From: Sambucus nigra
Lineage: Eukaryota > Streptophyta > Magnoliopsida > Dipsacales > Adoxaceae
Assembly (NCBI GenBank): GCA_949130495.1
Contig: CASBWL010000040.1
Coordinates: 4,082,674 to 4,146,673 of the forward strand
Reading direction: 5' to 3'
DNA length: 64,000 nucleotides
Shown piece by piece: positions 61,512 to 64,000 of this stretch (positions within the stretch are counted from its first letter, which is position 1; each line of letters begins with the position of its first letter). Below the pieces are notes generated by a model. That model was not told the origin of the DNA. It saw only the letters and a program-made list of their open reading frames with translations, and searched no databases. The position numbers and the translations under genes are program-made.

Positions 61512-62999
61512 TGTATCACCCCACACCCCCCAACCCGCCCGGAGAGAGCGAACGGAGCGCTAATGTGATAAAACTAAACTAAATCCACAATATAACAAGG
61601 TATAGAGCATCTAAAAAATCTCACAATATAAACGAAACCACTAATCTCAATTTCGTCAAATAAATACCGAGTCTCTCGAATTACATACAACAACTAACTC
61701 GAAAATAAAATACAAATCTCCAATGCTCTATACAACAAAATAAATAATACAAATCTTTCCCAAACAATCCTCGCTAAAATCAATCTCCATAGCGCCCCAA
61801 AATCCGCGCTAACCTGCCACTAAAAGAAAATATGGGGAAGTACACAATACGACAGGAAAGATGCTCAACAAATATATTTTAGCGATGAATAAAGGTTAAC
61901 AACACGAGTACGAATATTCAAATCAACTGCAAATCTCAATAGAATTTTATCAATAAATTTCTCAACAACACTTTAACCGGGTAACCAGGCCTGACCACAT
62001 CCGTATATGCTTTATCAAGCCATAGCCCGGGAAACAGGAATTTTGGCGGTTTCCCAACATCCGTGCCATATTAAAATCTCATGACAACGTGCTCATCAAT
62101 AATATAATGATACAACATGAATCAAAATAATTTCAACAATTATTTTATTGATTTCAATGAATTTAACAATTCAAATATGAGTTCAATTAATAAGAAATCA
62201 AAGAGAATGACACTCACGAGATTTAAGGAGCATATTGTGTAAAATCCCATACCTCAAACCATGATGAGAAACCAACGATCACATTCTCAAGATCAACTCA
62301 AAAGATCTACAAAATCTCCTCCAATAACCTCCAACAAAATTGCCCCAATAACACCTCTAATATAAGGTTGGAACTCACAAATCTCAAGGGCCAATGTGTA
62401 TATAAAAATAAGACGAATACAAAATATATTTGTTGCCAAAATTTTTGCCAAAAGTATGTTAAAAAGGGTTGCCCAAGGCTCCCTTTTATAATAAAAAGAA
62501 ATGAAGAGTAGGAATCCAAAAGACTCCTTTAAATAAGGCAAAGAAATGAAGAGTTGGAAGTCAAAACAACTCCAAGAGTTAAAAACATTTTAAAATCGTT
62601 TTAAAATCCGTTATAACACCAATTTCGAAACCGTTTGAAATTCTCGCCTTTAGAAATAACAACCAACATATTTGAGCAATAAAAATAATTTTATCAAAAA
62701 CTTTATTTTCCTCCATTTTCTAGAAATTAATTAAAATAGCCCAAAATTACGCGGGTTGTTACACTTCCCCACTAACAATGGAATTTCACCCTCGAAATTC
62801 GCCGGATGCCTAACTCTCAAAAATAAGGCAAACAATCTCCAAATATAATTTTGTCTCCAAAAATAAATTCCTCACATCTAATCTAGATTCCTATCACGAA
62901 TATCACCTAAATATTTCTATCTCCAAAAATTGCTATCCACGCAATGAATCCAAAACCCAAGCCCCGAGGGTTGCTGTATACCAAAGCTCTGATACCATT
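61512..62999 (-). repeat. Array unit 15 (chimeric LTR A/B, internal a')
   Basis: LTR 61512-62763, internal 62764-62999. The LTR has the A marker CGAAACCACTAATC and the B marker AAAGGTTAAC. Its left edge reads TGTATCACC. Confidence 0.92.
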
Positions 63000-64000
63000 T
63001 GTATCACCCCCCACCCCCACCCCCCAACCCGCCCGGAGAGAGCGAACGGAGCGCTAATGTGATAAAACTAAACTAAATCCACAATATAACAAGGTATAGA
63101 GCATCTAAAAAATCTCACAATATAAACGAAACCACTAATCTCAATTTCGTCAAATAAATACCGAGTCTCTCGAATTACATACAACAACTAACTCGAAAAT
63201 AAAATACAAATCTCCAATGCTCTATACAACAAAATAAATAATACAAATCTTTCCCAAACAATCCTCGCTAAAATCAATCTCCATAGCGCCCCAAAATTCG
63301 CGCTAACCTGCCACTAAAAGAAAATATGGGGAAGTACACAATACGACAGGAAAGATGCTCAACAAATATATTTTAGCGATGAATAAAGGTTAACAACACG
63401 AGTACGAATATTCAAATCAACTGCAAATCTCAATAGCATTTTATCAATAAATTTCTCAACAACACTTTAACCGGGTAACCAGGCCTGACCACATCCGTAT
63501 ATGCTTTATCAAGCCATAGCCCGGGAAACAGGAATTTTGGCGGTTTCCCAACATCCGTGCCATATTAAAATCTCATGACAACGTGCTCATCAATAATATA
63601 ATGATACAACATGAATCAAAATAATTTCAACAATTATTTTATTGATTTCAATGAATTTAACAATTCAAATATGAGTTCAATTAATAAGAAATCAAAGAGA
63701 ATGACACTCACGAGATTTAAGGAGCATATTGTGTAAAATCCCATACCTCAAACCATGATGAGAAACCAACGATCACATTCTCAAGATCAACTCAAAAGAT
63801 CTACAAAATCTCCTCCAATAACCTCCAACAAAATTGCCCCAATAACACCTCTAATATAAGGTTGGAACTCACAAATCTCAAGGGCCAATGTGTATATAAA
63901 AATAAGACGAATACAAAATATATTTGTTGCCAAAATTTTTGCCAAAAGTATGTTAAAAAGGGTTGCCCAAGGCTCCCTTTTATAATGAAAAGAAATGAAG
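63000..64000 (-). repeat. Array unit 16 (chimeric LTR, cut by window end)
   Basis: Only the first 1,001 bp of the LTR are present. It is nearly identical to unit 15, including the rare AAAATAAGACGAATAC variant, so these two are the youngest duplication. Confidence 0.92.

Larger units (their letters stand above)
40955..64000 (-). mobile_element. Tandem array of a TRIM-like LTR element, 15+ units
   Basis: Fifteen head-to-tail units of about 1.46-1.49 kb (one is ~1.38 kb and one ~1.42 kb) plus a partial one run to the window end. On the minus strand each consists of an LTR (TGTAACAACCCGCG...GTGTTACA, 1.22-1.25 kb), a PBS (ATGGTATCAGAGC 1 nt after the LTR), a 236-bp internal segment and a PPT-like TAGTGGGGAAG abutting the next LTR. 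The LTRs are shared between neighbours. The internal segment is 236 bp in thirteen of the fourteen complete cases and 235 bp in the other. No protein domain is present. The internal 3' end (GAATTTCGAGGGCGAAATTCC) matches the end of the Tekay-like element at 20694. Size of the internal part is TRIM-like, but the LTR is far longer than in classical TRIMs. Confidence 0.95.

Noticed and set aside
43680..62541. Recurring minus-strand open frames of 62 and 70-82 codons in the array units, seemingly conserved proteins
   Set aside because: The 62- and 70-codon frames I checked start at TTG with no ATG. They fall across LTR promoter or PPT sequence and recur only because the DNA repeats, so no coding claim is justified.
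40955..64000. Array taken as rDNA spacer, centromeric satellite or CRISPR-like array
   Set aside because: Each period contains an LTR with TG...CA ends, a PBS and a PPT, so a retroelement explains it. No rRNA similarity is visible, and centromere location cannot be judged from sequence.

Overview
This window looks like nuclear DNA of a flowering plant, probably from a repeat-dense region. It is AT-rich. It holds plant-type LTR retrotransposons primed by initiator-methionine tRNA, a Stowaway-type MITE, a hAT transposon with a BED finger, and a probable Helitron end. I found no convincing intact host gene, and no rRNA, tRNA or CRISPR locus.

Region 1-13182 is low-copy AT-rich DNA with gene debris. 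It contains a clear minus-strand pseudogene of an ARF-related small GTPase (2173-2677), a weak multi-exon gene candidate on the minus strand (3469-4973), a copia-type LTR remnant (5890-6480), a cluster of palindromic motifs (8778-9040), a 141-bp tandem duplication (9904-10185), a Helitron-like 3' end (11166) and a degenerate minisatellite (11167-11790). Region 13183-23448 is a complete Ty3/gypsy chromovirus of Tekay/Del type. It has 2.7-kb LTRs, PBS, PPT and a perfect ATATT target duplication. Its gag-pol is broken by about ten in-frame stops, one frameshift and catalytic-site changes.

Region 23449-40954 is a deep nest. An old element with LTR ends TGATGT...ACATCA (LTR at 27233-27554 and probably 39816-40018) carries a hAT transposon with a duplicated tail (27579-29376). 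It also carries a minus-strand, gag-only SIRE-like copia element (30968-39416). One LTR of that copia element is interrupted by a small gag-bearing LTR element (31102-34222). The right LTR of the old element is cut by a third TGATGT family member (40019 onward).

Region 40955-64000 is the most striking part. It is a head-to-tail array of 15 complete or nearly complete ~1.48-kb units plus a partial one, running off the window. On the minus strand each unit is one ~1.24-kb LTR plus a 236-bp internal segment holding only a PBS and a PPT. Neighbouring units share LTRs (LTR-int-LTR-int...), so this is a tandem array of a TRIM-like internal-deletion derivative of a Tekay-like element. Two main monomer haplotypes alternate along it, and internal type is strictly linked to the LTR on its PBS side. 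This fits amplification of 1-LTR circles followed by unequal exchange.

The genes do not form a pathway. The window is a record of transposition, nesting, decay and satellite-like amplification.
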